Program-made: the position numbers and the translations under genes
Shown here: one piece after another, positions 1 to 8,950 of the stretch
Layout of the letters: each line of letters begins with the position of its first letter
Numbering within the stretch: the stretch's first letter is position 1
Assembly (NCBI RefSeq): GCF_035920365.1
Contig: NZ_CP109150.1
Coordinates: 806,001-870,000 of the forward strand
Length of the DNA stretch: 64,000 nt
Direction: 5' to 3'
Source of the DNA: Micromonospora sp. NBC_01740
Lineage (GTDB): Bacteria; Actinomycetota; Actinomycetes; Mycobacteriales; Micromonosporaceae
The notes under the pieces: model-generated
What the model saw: the letters and a program-made list of their open reading frames with translations, nothing else
Told to the model about the DNA's origin: nothing
The model's database searches: none

Positions 1-274
1 CGTATCGGACGGTCCTGGGTCGACATCCGCGCCGCTGACCCGCCCGATCCCGCGACACGCGCGCTGACCTGGAATTTCTTTCGCAACCACGCGGCAATCC
101 GAAAGTCAACCGCACACGACGGACAACCGGTCCGCCAGGTGTGCGGCGCGGAGGGAAATACTTCCGCCCTGTGTAACGGACTTGCCACGCGTGGGTGACG
201 TTGGCCCTATCATCACTCGGGTCGGCTCACCCCATTTGCCGTGAGTCGACACCCCTCAGCCCGAGGAGGCCCCC

Positions 275-424
275 GTGCCTGTGAGCGCATTGGACCAGCA
301 CCTCAAGGGGATCTGCCGCCCGTCGGCACACCCCGAGCCAGCCCTGCCCGGCCCATCGGGCCGGGCCACGACGGCGACGCGCCGACCGGCGTGGTCGGCC
401 GGCGGGACGGAGGCGGCGCGGTGA
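275..424 (+). CDS. 49-residue upstream small protein, coupled to the sigma factor
   Basis: I do not recognise this small protein. A strong ribosome-binding site (GAGGAGG at 263-269) sits five bases before a GTG start, and the frame runs 49 codons to a TGA at 422-424. That TGA overlaps the GTG start of the following sigma factor gene (GTGA at 421-424), the usual arrangement for translational coupling. The product would be basic and Ala/Pro-rich, with one Cys near residue 14 and no membrane segment. It may be a real small protein or simply a translated leader that sets sigma factor expression; the sequence cannot separate these. Confidence 0.5.
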   Translation: MPVSALDQHLKGICRPSAHPEPALPGPSGRATTATRRPAWSAGGTEAAR

Positions 425-1380
425 CCACCTTCGGATACGCGGAACGGCCGGCCGGCCTGACCAACCCGGTGATCCGCGGCCAGCTCAACGAACGGCCCGC
501 CGCCCGGGGTCCGCTGGACGACACGGGCAGCCTCGCCGTCCGGGGGGAGGGCACGTCGAGCCGGACGCGCAGCCGGCCACACCAGAACGAACCGCCGCCC
601 CGCTCCGCGACACCGGGCGGCAACGCCAAGTCGGCCGGCGGCCGGGTCGCCGTCCCCGCCCGGCCCACCATGCCGGCGCAGGGCCGCCGCACCACGGAAC
701 CGGCCAAGGCGCCCGACGATTCGGGCGCGGAGACGGCGGTGCTCCCGGCGGTGCCGGCCGCCGCCGCGCCGGTCAACACCTCGACGGGCTTCCCCAGCCG
801 GCCCGACCCGTCCGACCCCGCGACCGAGGTCTGGGGGCTGGTCGAGCGGGCCCAGGCCGGCGAGTCCGAGGCGTTCGGGCTGATCTACGACCGGTACGTC
901 GACACGGTGTTCCGGTTCGTCTACTTCCGGGTGGGCAACCGGCAACTCGCCGAGGACCTCACCTCCGACACCTTCCTGCGCGCCCTCAAGCGGATCGGCA
1001 GCTTCACCTGGCAGGGCCGCGACCTGGGCGCCTGGCTGGTCACCATCGCCCGGAACCTGGTGGCGGACCACTTCAAGTCCGGCCGCTACCGGCTGGAGGT
1101 CACCACCGGGGACGTGCTGGACGCCGACCGCGAGGACCGGGGCCCGGAGGGCAGCCCGGAGGCGGCGGTCGTCGAGCACATCACCAACGTGGCCCTGCTC
1201 AGCGCCGTCAAGCAGCTCAACCCGGAGCAGCAGGAGTGCATCGTGCTCCGCTTCCTGCAGGGCTTCTCCGTGGCCGAGACGGCCCGCACGATGGGCAAGA
1301 ACGAGGGCGCGATCAAGGCCCTCCAGTACCGCGCGGTACGAGCGCTGGCCCGGCTGCTGCCGGACGGCTTCCAACCGTAG
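421..1380 (+). CDS. ECF-type RNA polymerase sigma factor, BldN-like
   Basis: This is a group IV sigma factor that would direct RNA polymerase to a developmental regulon. Region 2 lies at about residues 145-210 (motifs FGLIYDRYVDTVFRFVYFR and LTSDTFLRAL). Region 4 lies at about 259-312 (LNPEQQECIVLRF, then a helix-turn-helix before the C-terminus). The first 135 residues are a low-complexity Pro/Ala/Arg extension, like the long N-terminal propeptide known in Streptomyces BldN. I chose GTG 421 because it overlaps the stop of the upstream small ORF and has GGAGG nearby; an in-frame GTG at 241 lacks a ribosome site. The downstream DUF5667 membrane protein fits the bldN-rsbN gene pair, so BldN identity is a context-supported inference. 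Confidence 0.85.
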   Translation: MTTFGYAERPAGLTNPVIRGQLNERPAARGPLDDTGSLAVRGEGTSSRTRSRPHQNEPPPRSATPGGNAKSAGGRVAVPARPTMPAQGRRTTEPAKAPDDSGAETAVLPAVPAAAAPVNTSTGFPSRPDPSDPATEVWGLVERAQAGESEAFGLIYDRYVDTVFRFVYFRVGNRQLAEDLTSDTFLRALKRIGSFTWQGRDLGAWLVTIARNLVADHFKSGRYRLEVTTGDVLDADREDRGPEGSPEAAVVEHITNVALLSAVKQLNPEQQECIVLRFLQGFSVAETARTMGKNEGAIKALQYRAVRALARLLPDGFQP

Positions 1381-1670
1381 TCCCGGGCAGGAAGAACGCC
1401 GTGCATCGATGCGATGTACGCGCAGGTCCGTGGCGTCGCGACCCCGTGACAGCGATCACTTTCCGTGATTTCGCCTCCGCCGGCCCCGTAACCCATGTCC
1501 GGTGCGGACCGTTTCTCCGGGTGCGACCGGTGGTAGCCCCGGCATCCCCCGGGCCCCCGAGGTCCGGCAGCGCGGCCGGCCACGACCTTCGTCCGTGGTG
1601 TCCCGCCGTCACCGGTCGCTGTCGAAGACAGCGGCCGACCGGCCGCGACCAGCGAGAGGAGGTGCCCGCG

Positions 1671-2555
1671 GTGGACAGCAACCTCTTCTCCCGTCGGCGC
1701 GCGGAGCGCTTCGCGCAGCTTCTCGACGAGGCCAACGGGGGCCGGCGACACCACGTCCGTTCCCGGGCCGACGACCAGTTGGCCACGCTCGTCGCGGTGG
1801 GTCAGCGGCTGCCCGCCGCCCCGCCCGCCGTGGAGGTGGACCCGGAGTTCCGCACCGGGCTGCGGGCCATGCTCCTGGCCACCGCCGAACGCGAGGGCAT
1901 CGGTGCCCCGGCCGCCGTCACCACCGAGCCGTCGTCCCGGCGCTCCGCCGCCGACGCCGGCCGCAACCGGCTGCTGCCGGCGGTGACCGCCCGCCGGGCC
2001 CGCGCCCGGGGCGCCATCCTGGTCGGCGTCGCGGCCGGCGCCGTCGCCCTCTCGGGCATCTCGGCCGCCAGCGAGAACGCCGTCCCCGGCGACGCGCTGT
2101 ACGGCATGAAGCGCTCCACCGAACGCGCCCAGCTCGCGCTGGCCAGTTCCGACGTCAGCCGGGGCCAACTGTTCCTGGACTTCGCCCGTACCCGGCTCGC
2201 CGAGGCGGCCGCGCTGCGCGGCAACGAGGACGGCTTCAGCGCGGTGCTGGACGACATGGACGCCGACACCCGCCAGGGCGTACGCCTGCTGACCACCGCC
2301 GCGACGCAGCGCTCGGACCCGGCGGCGCTGGACGCGGTCAACTCCTTCCTCACCGGCCAGCGCCGGGCGGTCGGCGGGCTCCTCGACGACGCCAGCCGGG
2401 CCGAACGCGACCGGACCCGCCGCTCGCTCGCCCTGCTCGACGCGGCCCGCAAGCGCTCCGACGCGCTGCGCGCGGCCATCGCCTGCGGCGGGCCCGCACC
2501 CGTCGGCAGCGACGCCCTCGGCCCGGCTCCCGCCACCTGCCCCGGCGACCGCTGA
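1671..2555 (+). CDS. DUF5667 membrane protein, probable RsbN-like anti-sigma factor
   Basis: The 294-residue protein has a cytoplasmic N-terminal half, one membrane helix at about residues 116-134 (GVAAGAVALSGISAAS) and an outer C-terminal DUF5667 domain with the typical PGDALYGMKRSTERAQLAL motif. It follows the BldN-like sigma factor in the same direction. In Streptomyces that position is taken by RsbN, the membrane anti-sigma factor of BldN, so an anti-sigma role is inferred from context. The start is GTG 1671, preceded by GAGAGGAGG at a good distance; the open frame extends much further upstream but lacks a better start. The 290-bp gap from the sigma gene has no obvious gene. Confidence 0.75.
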   Translation: MDSNLFSRRRAERFAQLLDEANGGRRHHVRSRADDQLATLVAVGQRLPAAPPAVEVDPEFRTGLRAMLLATAEREGIGAPAAVTTEPSSRRSAADAGRNRLLPAVTARRARARGAILVGVAAGAVALSGISAASENAVPGDALYGMKRSTERAQLALASSDVSRGQLFLDFARTRLAEAAALRGNEDGFSAVLDDMDADTRQGVRLLTTAATQRSDPAALDAVNSFLTGQRRAVGGLLDDASRAERDRTRRSLALLDAARKRSDALRAAIACGGPAPVGSDALGPAPATCPGDR

Positions 2556-2681
2556 CCCGGCCTCGGCCGGACCGGCCGAGACGTCCGCGCCACAGTTCTC
2601 CCCATGGACGGCCGGCCGCCACGCGCGCCCGGCTACCCTCGCGGAAGCACATGTCGCGCCGGTCGAGCGGAGGGAGGTCGC

Positions 2682-3557
2682 GTGGTCCGCAGCCGCAAGG
2701 TGACCGTCAGCACCGACGCCCACGGTCACACCGCCGGCTGGGCGGAGACCGACTTCGCGCCCCTCGCGCCCCCGGAACCCGATCCGACCGCGGCGGCCTT
2801 CTTCGACGTCGACAACACGATGATGCGGGGCGCGTCGATCTACTGGTTCGCCCGGGGCCTCGCCGCGCGCGACTACTTCACCACCGCGGACCTGGCCCGG
2901 TTCGCCTGGCAGCAGCTGCGGTTCCGGCTGCTCGCCACCGAGCACGCCGGCGACATGTCGCAGGCCAAGGAGGCCGCCCTCGCCTTCGTCGAGGGCTGGC
3001 GGGTGGACGACGTGGAGCGCCTCGCGGAGGAGATCTTCGACGAGCTGATGGCGCCCCGGATCTGGGCCGGCACCCGCCAGCTCGCCCAGCGCCACCTGGA
3101 CGCCGGCGAGCGGGTCTGGCTGGTCAGCGCCGCGCCCGTGGAGATCGGCCGGGTGATCGCCGCGCGGCTGGGTCTGACCGGCGCGGTCGGCACGGTCGCC
3201 GAGATCGTCGACGGCGCGTACACCGGCCGGCTGGTCGGCGACCTGATGCACGGCCCGGCCAAGGCGGAGGCCGTCACCCAGCTCGCCGCGGTCGAAGGGC
3301 TGGACCTGCGCCGCTGCACCGCCTACAGCGACTCGTGCAACGACCTGCCGATGCTCTCCATGGTGGGCCGGGGCGTGGCGGTGAACCCGGACGCGGCCCT
3401 GTTCAAGGAGGCCCGGCAGCGCGGCTGGGACGTCCGCGACTTCCGCACCGGCCGCCGCGCCGTCAAGATCGCCGTACCGTCCACCGCCGCGGCCGGCCTG
3501 GTCGCCGGGGCGGTCGGCGCCGGGTTGGCGCTGCACCGGCGCCGCCGCGACGGCTGA
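2682..3557 (+). CDS. HAD-IB family phosphatase, SerB1-like
   Basis: A 291-residue haloacid dehalogenase-type hydrolase of subfamily IB, the group of phosphoserine phosphatase-like enzymes. The nucleophile motif FDVDNTMMRG is at about residues 40-50, motif II is around VSAAPVE, and motif IV is YSDSCNDLPML near residue 214. A C-terminal hydrophobic segment (about 264-285) followed by HRRRRDG suggests membrane anchoring, as in the SerB1-like (Rv0505c) family. The true substrate is not visible. GTG 2682 is chosen because GGAGGGAGG lies just upstream. It ends the rightward developmental set and faces the acyltransferase gene tail to tail. Confidence 0.85.
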   Translation: MVRSRKVTVSTDAHGHTAGWAETDFAPLAPPEPDPTAAAFFDVDNTMMRGASIYWFARGLAARDYFTTADLARFAWQQLRFRLLATEHAGDMSQAKEAALAFVEGWRVDDVERLAEEIFDELMAPRIWAGTRQLAQRHLDAGERVWLVSAAPVEIGRVIAARLGLTGAVGTVAEIVDGAYTGRLVGDLMHGPAKAEAVTQLAAVEGLDLRRCTAYSDSCNDLPMLSMVGRGVAVNPDAALFKEARQRGWDVRDFRTGRRAVKIAVPSTAAAGLVAGAVGAGLALHRRRRDG

Positions 3558-3629
3558 CGGCTCGGGCCGCCCGCGCCGTCAGCGGCACCGACCGCCCGCG
3601 CCCTCAGCGACGCGGGCCGCCCGCATCGG

Positions 3630-4763
3630 TCAGGGGCCGAACGGGTCCGGGCGACGCTCCAGCAACTGGTGCAGGGTCTGCTGGATGGTCTCCCGCACCT
3701 GGTCCGCGAGGTTGAACACGACCAGCGGATCATCGGCGGAGTCGGTCAGGTGCGCAGTGGGGATCGGCGGGCAGAACTCGATCAGCCACTTGCTCGGCAG
3801 CGGCACCACGCCGAGCGGCCCCAGCAGGGGGAACGTGGGCGTGACCGGGAAGTAGGGCAGCTTGAGCAGCCGCGCCAGGGGCTTGATGTCGGCGAGCATC
3901 GGATAGGTCTCCTCGCCGCCGACGATGGCGACCGGCACGATCGGGGTGCCCGTGCGCAGCGCCGCCGAGACGAACCCGCCCCGGCCGAAGCGTTGCAGCT
4001 TGTAGCGCTCGGAGTAGAGCTTGCCGATGCCCTTGAAGCCCTCGGGGAAGACGCCGACCAGCTCGCCGTTGCCGAGCAGCCGCTCGGCGTCCGGGTTGCA
4101 GGCGACCGTACCGCCGGTCTTGCGGGCCAGCTCGGAGACCACCGGCATCCGGAAGACCAGGTCGGCGCCGAGCAGCCGCAGGTAGCGGCGGGCCGGGTGC
4201 TGGTCGTGCAGCGCGGCCGAGAGGATCAGCGCGTCCAGCGCCACGGTGCCCGAGTGGTTGCCGACCACCAGGCCGGCGCCCTCGGTGGGCACGTGCTCCA
4301 GGCCGGTGACCTCGGTGCGGAACCAGTCGCGGTAGAGCATCCGCAGCAGCGGGTGGAAGACCGCGTCGGTGATCTCGGGATCGAAGCCGAACTCGTCGAC
4401 CTCGTAGTCGCCGGAGAGCCGACGACGCAGGAACGCCAGGCCCTTGGCGACCTTGCGGTCCCAGTGGTCGCCGGGCCGGTCCTCCACCGCCGGCCCGGCG
4501 GGGGCCGGCGCGGCCCCGTTCGGTCCCGTGCCACCCGGCGCCGGGTCCGCCACGGCGGCGGCCGGCTCGTCGGTAGCCGCCGGGTCGGGCTCGTCGGCGA
4601 GGGCCGGCGCGTCGTGCGCGACCGTCTCGTCGGTGGCGGAGGTGTCGGGCTCGTCGGGGGTGCCGAGATGGTGTCCGTTCGCCCGCGCGGGCTCCGCGTC
4701 CGGCGCGGGCACGGTCAGCGGTACGTCGTAGCGGCCGTCGCGCCGCTCCTCCGGCCCGTTCAC
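3630..4763 (-). CDS. lysophospholipid acyltransferase family protein (PlsC-type)
   Basis: This 377-residue protein transfers an acyl chain to a lysophospholipid or similar acceptor at the inner membrane face. The PlsC motifs are clear: NHSGTVALD (catalytic NHx4D form) at about residues 167-175 and VFPEGFKG near 239, with PIVPVAIVGGEE after it. The first 110 residues are an acidic Ala/Pro/Asp-rich extension with no known fold. Its ATG overlaps the TGA of the upstream epimerase gene by four bases (ATGA), so the two are translationally coupled. The same pair, epimerase then acyltransferase, occurs as Rv0501-Rv0502 in mycobacteria. Confidence 0.9.
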   Translation of the reverse strand: MNGPEERRDGRYDVPLTVPAPDAEPARANGHHLGTPDEPDTSATDETVAHDAPALADEPDPAATDEPAAAVADPAPGGTGPNGAAPAPAGPAVEDRPGDHWDRKVAKGLAFLRRRLSGDYEVDEFGFDPEITDAVFHPLLRMLYRDWFRTEVTGLEHVPTEGAGLVVGNHSGTVALDALILSAALHDQHPARRYLRLLGADLVFRMPVVSELARKTGGTVACNPDAERLLGNGELVGVFPEGFKGIGKLYSERYKLQRFGRGGFVSAALRTGTPIVPVAIVGGEETYPMLADIKPLARLLKLPYFPVTPTFPLLGPLGVVPLPSKWLIEFCPPIPTAHLTDSADDPLVVFNLADQVRETIQQTLHQLLERRPDPFGP

Positions 4764-5833
4764 GAGCCCTCCCGTACGGCCGCCCGGACCTGCCGGATCC
4801 CGTCCAGCACGAGCTGCTCCGCGACGGCCAACTGGTCCCGGTTCACGACGACACCGCCGTAGTGGGCGCGGATGAAGTCGTCGAAGGCGGCGGCGGTGGA
4901 ACGGGGCGTGAAGCCGTACTCCCGCTCCAGCCGGCTGGTGTCGACGACCCGGCCGTGCACGAAGAGGTCGACCTGGTCCAGGCCGTAGCGGCCGAAGCCG
5001 AGGTTGCGGGCGATCGCGGCGGCGCTGGAGAGGCCGGGCTCCAGCACCGGCACGGCCACCCGACCGGCCCGCCGGATCGCCTGCGACAGGGAGAGCACGC
5101 CCGGTCCGGCCACGTTGTACGTCCCCGGATGGTCCTCGACGATCGACCGGTGCAGCACCTCCAGCGCGTCGTCGAAGTGCAGGAACTGCAACCGGGGGTC
5201 CCGCCCGAACACGGTGGGCACCACCGGCCGGGAGAAGTAGCGGGTGAGGGTGGTGTCGGCGGTCGAGCCGATGAACGGCGCGAAGCGCAGCACGGTCGCG
5301 GTGACGTCGGGCCGGCGGCGGCGGAAGCCGCGGACGTACCCCTCGATGTCCAGGATGTCGCGGCCGAACCCGCCGCGCGGCACCTCGCGCGGCTCGGTCT
5401 CCTCGGTGAAGACGGCCGGGTCGCGGAACGACGCCCCGTAGGCGGCCGTCGAGGAGCGGACCACGAGCTTGCGCAGCCGGGGCGCGCGCTGGCAGGCGGC
5501 GAGGAGCTGCATCGTGCCGATGACGTTCTGTTCCTTCATCGCCGAGCGACCGCCGTGCTGCGGATCCGGCGAAGTGACCAGGGCCAGGTGGACCACCGCG
5601 TCGACGTCGAGGTCGGCGAGGAGGCCGCCGAGCGAGCCGGCGTCGACGCGGACGCGCTCGACCCGGTCGAGCAGGTCGGAGAACTCGGCGCCGGGCTCGG
5701 GCTGGTCCACGCCGATGACCCGCTCGATGCGGGGGTCGGCCGCGAGCCGGGCCGCGACGTGCGCGCCGAGGTATCGGCTGACCCCGGTGACGACGACGAC
5801 CCCCGGGGCACCTGTGGTGCCACCGGGGGTCAT
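4760..5833 (-). CDS. NAD-dependent epimerase/dehydratase family protein, GalE2-like
   Basis: An extended short-chain dehydrogenase/reductase of 357 residues. The NAD-binding GxxGxxG motif (VTGVSRYLGAHVA) is at the N-terminus, VIGVDQPEP supplies the acidic ribose-binding residue, and the VVRSSTAAYG segment carries the catalytic Ser region. I do not see a standard YxxxK catalytic pair, so the reaction is uncertain. ATG 5833 is preferred because GGGGAAGG lies eight bases upstream; a GTG at 5842 is also in frame. The gene is coupled by ATGA to the acyltransferase, which suggests a shared cell-envelope lipid role. Confidence 0.85.
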   Translation of the reverse strand: MTPGGTTGAPGVVVVTGVSRYLGAHVAARLAADPRIERVIGVDQPEPGAEFSDLLDRVERVRVDAGSLGGLLADLDVDAVVHLALVTSPDPQHGGRSAMKEQNVIGTMQLLAACQRAPRLRKLVVRSSTAAYGASFRDPAVFTEETEPREVPRGGFGRDILDIEGYVRGFRRRRPDVTATVLRFAPFIGSTADTTLTRYFSRPVVPTVFGRDPRLQFLHFDDALEVLHRSIVEDHPGTYNVAGPGVLSLSQAIRRAGRVAVPVLEPGLSSAAAIARNLGFGRYGLDQVDLFVHGRVVDTSRLEREYGFTPRSTAAAFDDFIRAHYGGVVVNRDQLAVAEQLVLDGIRQVRAAVREGS

Positions 5834-5953
5834 GTCGCGCACCTTCCCCGGCAGGAGGGATCGAACCGGGAAATCCGCGGCGTGATCACCTGAGCCTCCG
5901 GGGGTCGACAGTTGGCAAGTGACGACGGGAGCCGGGCCGGGACCCGGCCCCGG

Positions 5954-6055
5954 TCACTTGCCGAGACGGCGACGCTGGACGCGGGTCTTGCGCAGCAGCT
6001 TGCGGTGCTTCTTCTTAGCCATGCGCTTGCGGCGCTTCTTGACCACCGAGCCCAT
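5954..6055 (-). CDS. 33-residue bTHX/AURKAIP1-COX24-like ribosomal peptide
   Basis: A very basic 33-residue peptide ([18 protein letters not shown] at the start, ending RVQRRRLGK). It matches the AURKAIP1/COX24 domain family, small proteins found beside actinobacterial ribosomes and annotated as 30S bTHX-like. Mycobacteria carry it as Rv0500B next to Rv0500A and Rv0501, and the same neighbours are present here. The ATG is at 6053-6055, and the reading frame upstream of it has no basic character. Separate transcription from the epimerase is likely because 120 bases lie between them. Confidence 0.9.
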   Translation of the reverse strand: MGSVVKKRRKRMAKKKHRKLLRKTRVQRRRLGK

Positions 6056-6271
6056 ACGAAAGCCTTTCGATGCAACGTGCGGGGCGACCGGATGACGCCA
6101 CGGTGTGGCGTCGGCGACCGCTTGCGGACAACGGACCGGACCAGCGGGGTAAGCGGCAGGGCGCACCTGCGGTCACGGTCGGGGTCCAGGGTAGCCGGAG
6201 AGCGTCAGCAGGACCAACGCGCCCCCGTCGATGCCCGTTACGTCGTGCTCGGACGACGGCCCGCGGGAGGG

Positions 6272-6481
6272 TCAGGCGGTTTCCTGAAAGGCGCCCCGCA
6301 GGTATTCGTGCACCGCGTGTTCGGGCACCCGGAACGACCGGCCGACCCGGACAGCGGTGAGCTCACCGCTGTGCACCAGGCGGTAGACCGTCATCTTCGA
6401 CACCCGCATCACCGTCGCCACCTCGGCGACGGTGAGGAACTTGACCTCCGACAGCCGTCCGTCGGACTGCGACCCGGCCAT
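6272..6481 (-). CDS. helix-turn-helix DNA-binding protein, excisionase/BdtA-like
   Basis: A 69-residue protein that is almost entirely one winged helix-turn-helix of the MerR/excisionase type: FLTVAEVATVMRVSKMTVYR, then a wing VRVGRSFRVPEHAV. Small proteins of this family (Rv0500A in mycobacteria; BdtA, a BldD target near bldN in Streptomyces) occupy the same neighbourhood, so a developmental regulator role is plausible but inferred. It has no integrase neighbour, which argues against a true phage excisionase. Start ATG 6481. Confidence 0.85.
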   Translation of the reverse strand: MAGSQSDGRLSEVKFLTVAEVATVMRVSKMTVYRLVHSGELTAVRVGRSFRVPEHAVHEYLRGAFQETA

Positions 6482-6977
6482 GGCTCACCGACCAATCCCA
6501 TGCCCGGCGCGTGCCACCGGACGGGTTCGTCCCGCCCGGACCGGCGACGCGCGTGTTACCAGTACGGTAGCGGGACGGCTGTGACCGGCGCGATCCCTTC
6601 GTACAACTGATCATGATTCTCGCCGGTGTCCACCCGACCGGTCGGTTCGTTGTCGAACCTGTTGCGCCCGGCGTCCGATCGGTCCCCGTCCGGGACACGC
6701 CGCCCGGTCCGGGGCGGTCCGGGACGCTGCCCGACGCACGTGGCCGCCGCGACGGTCGGAAGCGGGCCGCCGCGCGGAAGGCGTCCGGTGGCTCCGGCGG
6801 CGCCACCGGAGCCACCGGACGGGTGCCCCGGGCCGCTTCCGGACGCGGACCGGGGCTCCGCGCTGGGAGCGGGCACCAGTGTGTCAGGTCGCCCGGCGCG
6901 GCCCGACAGCGGTCGATCATGAATGTCGGGGGCCGCCCGGACCGGCGCCAGCGGGGGCCACGGCGCCGCCCGGCCCG
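6482..6977. other. 496-bp intergenic region
   Basis: No supported gene lies here. The left part is the upstream region of the BdtA-like gene. It contains a TACGGT-type -10-like patch around 6562-6568 on the plus strand, but nothing is encoded downstream of it. The right part holds the strong hairpin at 6782-6821 that probably ends the metalloprotease transcript. Confidence 0.6.
6782..6821 (-). terminator. 16-bp perfect hairpin downstream of the metalloprotease gene
   Basis: Arms 6782-6797 and 6806-6821 (core GTCCGGTGGCTCCGG and its reverse complement) pair perfectly around an eight-base loop. It lies about 156 bases past the stop of the leftward metalloprotease gene. There is no T-run, as is common for actinomycete terminators. 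Confidence 0.6.
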
Positions 6978-8738
6978 TCAGCCGACCACGGCCCGGACGT
7001 ACCCGACGCACTCGTCGTGCAGGGCGGACCAGGGTTCGCCGAGGACCCGCTCGGCCGCCTGGTCCACCGGCGTGCGCTCGTGCACCACGGCCGCGAAGAA
7101 GGCGAGCAGCCGCTCCGGGCCGAACCGGTCGACCAGGTGCCGGACCGCCAGGTAGGAGACGCCGTAGCTGCCGCTGACCCGGTCGGCGGGGGCGTCGTCG
7201 ACCGGGCTGAGGCTGTCGAGCCGGCCGTCCCAGCCGCCGCCGAGCAGGCGCCGCACCTCGTCCAGTCCCGCGTACCGGTCGATCGGCTCGCCGTCGGCGC
7301 CCGCGTACTCGGCCAGCCCCTCCACCAGCCACCAGGTGCCCTTGCCCGGGTAGCCCCGCTCGGGCAGGGACGCGGCGTGGGTCAACTCGTGCCGGAGCAG
7401 GTCGTCCACCCCGCCGGCGACGAGCCCGTCGGCGTTGAGCACCACCTCGTGGTGGCCGCCGCCGACCGTGACCGCGTACCCGCCCGTCCACTTCGGCCGG
7501 CCGCCGCCGTACCAGCGCTGCCACTCGCCCCGGCCCGCGTAGAAGATCCGGTACCGGTCCGGCGTGCGGCCACCCACGGCGTACGTGTCGGCGACCCGGG
7601 CGGCGGCCTCCGCCTGGGCCAGCAGGTCGGGCAGTTCCTTGCGCAGGGCGGGAGTGGTGGCCACGAGCGTACGCCGACCGACGGCCACGGCCAGTGCGCT
7701 GACCTCCCAGGGCCGGGTGCCGGTCTCGGCGGACCGGGACGGCTCCACGGCGAGCAGCCGGGGCCGCTCCCCCTCCCGCCACCGGGTGCCGGTCAGCACG
7801 CGGCTGGTGCGGCAGTCCGGCGTGACGAAGCAGTAGCGGAACTCGACAAGCAACCGCCACTCGCCGGGCCGGCCCTCGACCGGGGTGGGCAGGCCGTTGG
7901 CGCCGGCCTGCCAGGCGGTCACCCGCAGCGCGCGCAGCGCGGCGTACCGGCGGCGCAGGTCCGGATGCGCGACCGGCTCCGCAACCGCCAGGAACCCGGC
8001 GCGGTCCCCGCCGAGCAGGGCGGCGGACTGCCGGGCCAGTTCCGCCGTCATCCGCTCGCCGAGCCGGCGGGCGGCCGCGGTGGCGGGATCGTCGGCCGGT
8101 GCGGCGGACGCCCCCGGGGCCGGCGGGTCACCGGCGCGCACCAGGCCGGCCACCAGCGCCGCGGGCAGGCCGCAGGCCAGCAGCAGTACGACCACCGCCA
8201 GCGCCACCCCGAGCGGCCGGATCCGCCGCGACGACCGCTCGCTGCCCACCGCCGGAAGGGCCGGCGCGGCGGGCGCGGCCGTCCCGGCGGAGTCAGCGGG
8301 CTCGGCCCTCTCAGCGGGCGCGGCTTCCCCGGCGGGCTCGGCCCCCTCTACAGGCGCGGCCCTCTCGGCGGGCTCGGCGGGGCCAGCCGGCTCGGCCCTC
8401 TCGGCCGGCTCGGCCTCAATCTCGGCCTCAGCCTCGACAATGGACTCGGCACCGTCAGCCGGCCCGGCCTCGACAGCGGGCCCGGCGCCGTCAGTGGGAT
8501 CGGCCTCGACCGTGGGCCCGCCGCCGTCGGCGGGCCCGGCCCCATCAGGGGGCCCGGCGCCGTCAGTGGGCCCGGCGCCGTCAGTGGGCCCGGCGCCGTC
8601 AGTGGGCCCGGCGCCGTCAGTGGGCCCGGCGCCGTCAGTGGGCTCGGGGCCGTCAGCCGGGTCGGCCTCTTCTGTCGCGGCGGCCGGTGTGCCGTCCGTC
8701 ACCGGTCGGCCGTCCGTTCCGGGCTGCCCGTCAGTCAC
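6978..8738 (-). CDS. single-pass membrane zinc metalloprotease (HExxH, gluzincin-type)
   Basis: A 586-residue protein in three parts. The cytoplasmic N-terminal 170 residues are acidic low complexity, including five PTDGAG repeats and many PAD/AEP units. One membrane helix follows (LGVALAVVVLLLACGLPAALVAG). The extracellular C-terminal domain carries HELTH near residue 447 with EGLAEY about 25 residues later, giving the two His and one Glu zinc ligands of a gluzincin. The substrate is unknown. GTG 8738 is chosen because the repeat-rich region begins there; an in-frame start further upstream would add a Cys/Arg-rich stretch with no plausible function. The ribosome site is weak. Confidence 0.75.
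   Translation of the reverse strand: MTDGQPGTDGRPVTDGTPAAATEEADPADGPEPTDGAGPTDGAGPTDGAGPTDGAGPTDGAGPPDGAGPADGGGPTVEADPTDGAGPAVEAGPADGAESIVEAEAEIEAEPAERAEPAGPAEPAERAAPVEGAEPAGEAAPAERAEPADSAGTAAPAAPALPAVGSERSSRRIRPLGVALAVVVLLLACGLPAALVAGLVRAGDPPAPGASAAPADDPATAAARRLGERMTAELARQSAALLGGDRAGFLAVAEPVAHPDLRRRYAALRALRVTAWQAGANGLPTPVEGRPGEWRLLVEFRYCFVTPDCRTSRVLTGTRWREGERPRLLAVEPSRSAETGTRPWEVSALAVAVGRRTLVATTPALRKELPDLLAQAEAAARVADTYAVGGRTPDRYRIFYAGRGEWQRWYGGGRPKWTGGYAVTVGGGHHEVVLNADGLVAGGVDDLLRHELTHAASLPERGYPGKGTWWLVEGLAEYAGADGEPIDRYAGLDEVRRLLGGGWDGRLDSLSPVDDAPADRVSGSYGVSYLAVRHLVDRFGPERLLAFFAAVVHERTPVDQAAERVLGEPWSALHDECVGYVRAVVG
8550..8641 (-). repeat. 18-bp tandem repeat, five units, inside the metalloprotease gene
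   Basis: The unit GGCCCGGCGCCGTCAGTG is repeated nearly perfectly about five times in frame and encodes PTDGAG on the minus strand. Flanking units are more degenerate. Copy number is likely to vary by slippage. Confidence 0.9.
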
Positions 8739-8950
8739 CCGCCGAAGGGTACGACCATCGGGCCGGCCGGGCGACCACGGCCCGGCGAGCCACGCCGCCT
8801 GGCAGCCCGGAGCGCGGCAGCAGACGGCGGCACGGCGACGGCGGCCACCCACCCCGGCCGGGCGTCGCCGCGTCCAGGGTCAGCCCCACCGGCCGCCGAC
8901 GGCCGGCACGGCCGGCTCCAGCGGAAAGAGCGGCAGCGGACCCAGGGCCG

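Noticed and set aside
241..420. Longer N-terminus of the BldN-like sigma factor from GTG 241
   Set aside because: No ribosome site, and the coupled start at 421 explains the data better.
1086..3536. Long antisense open frame across the sigma factor, anti-sigma and HAD genes
   Set aside because: It is a GC-bias shadow: Arg/Gly/Val-rich, no domain, and opposite to genes with clear motifs.
6272..6481. Phage excisionase
   Set aside because: The domain is excisionase-like, but the neighbours are conserved chromosomal genes and no integrase is near.
8550..8641. CRISPR-like array
   Set aside because: Repeats are directly adjacent with no spacers and are translated in frame; no cas genes are present.
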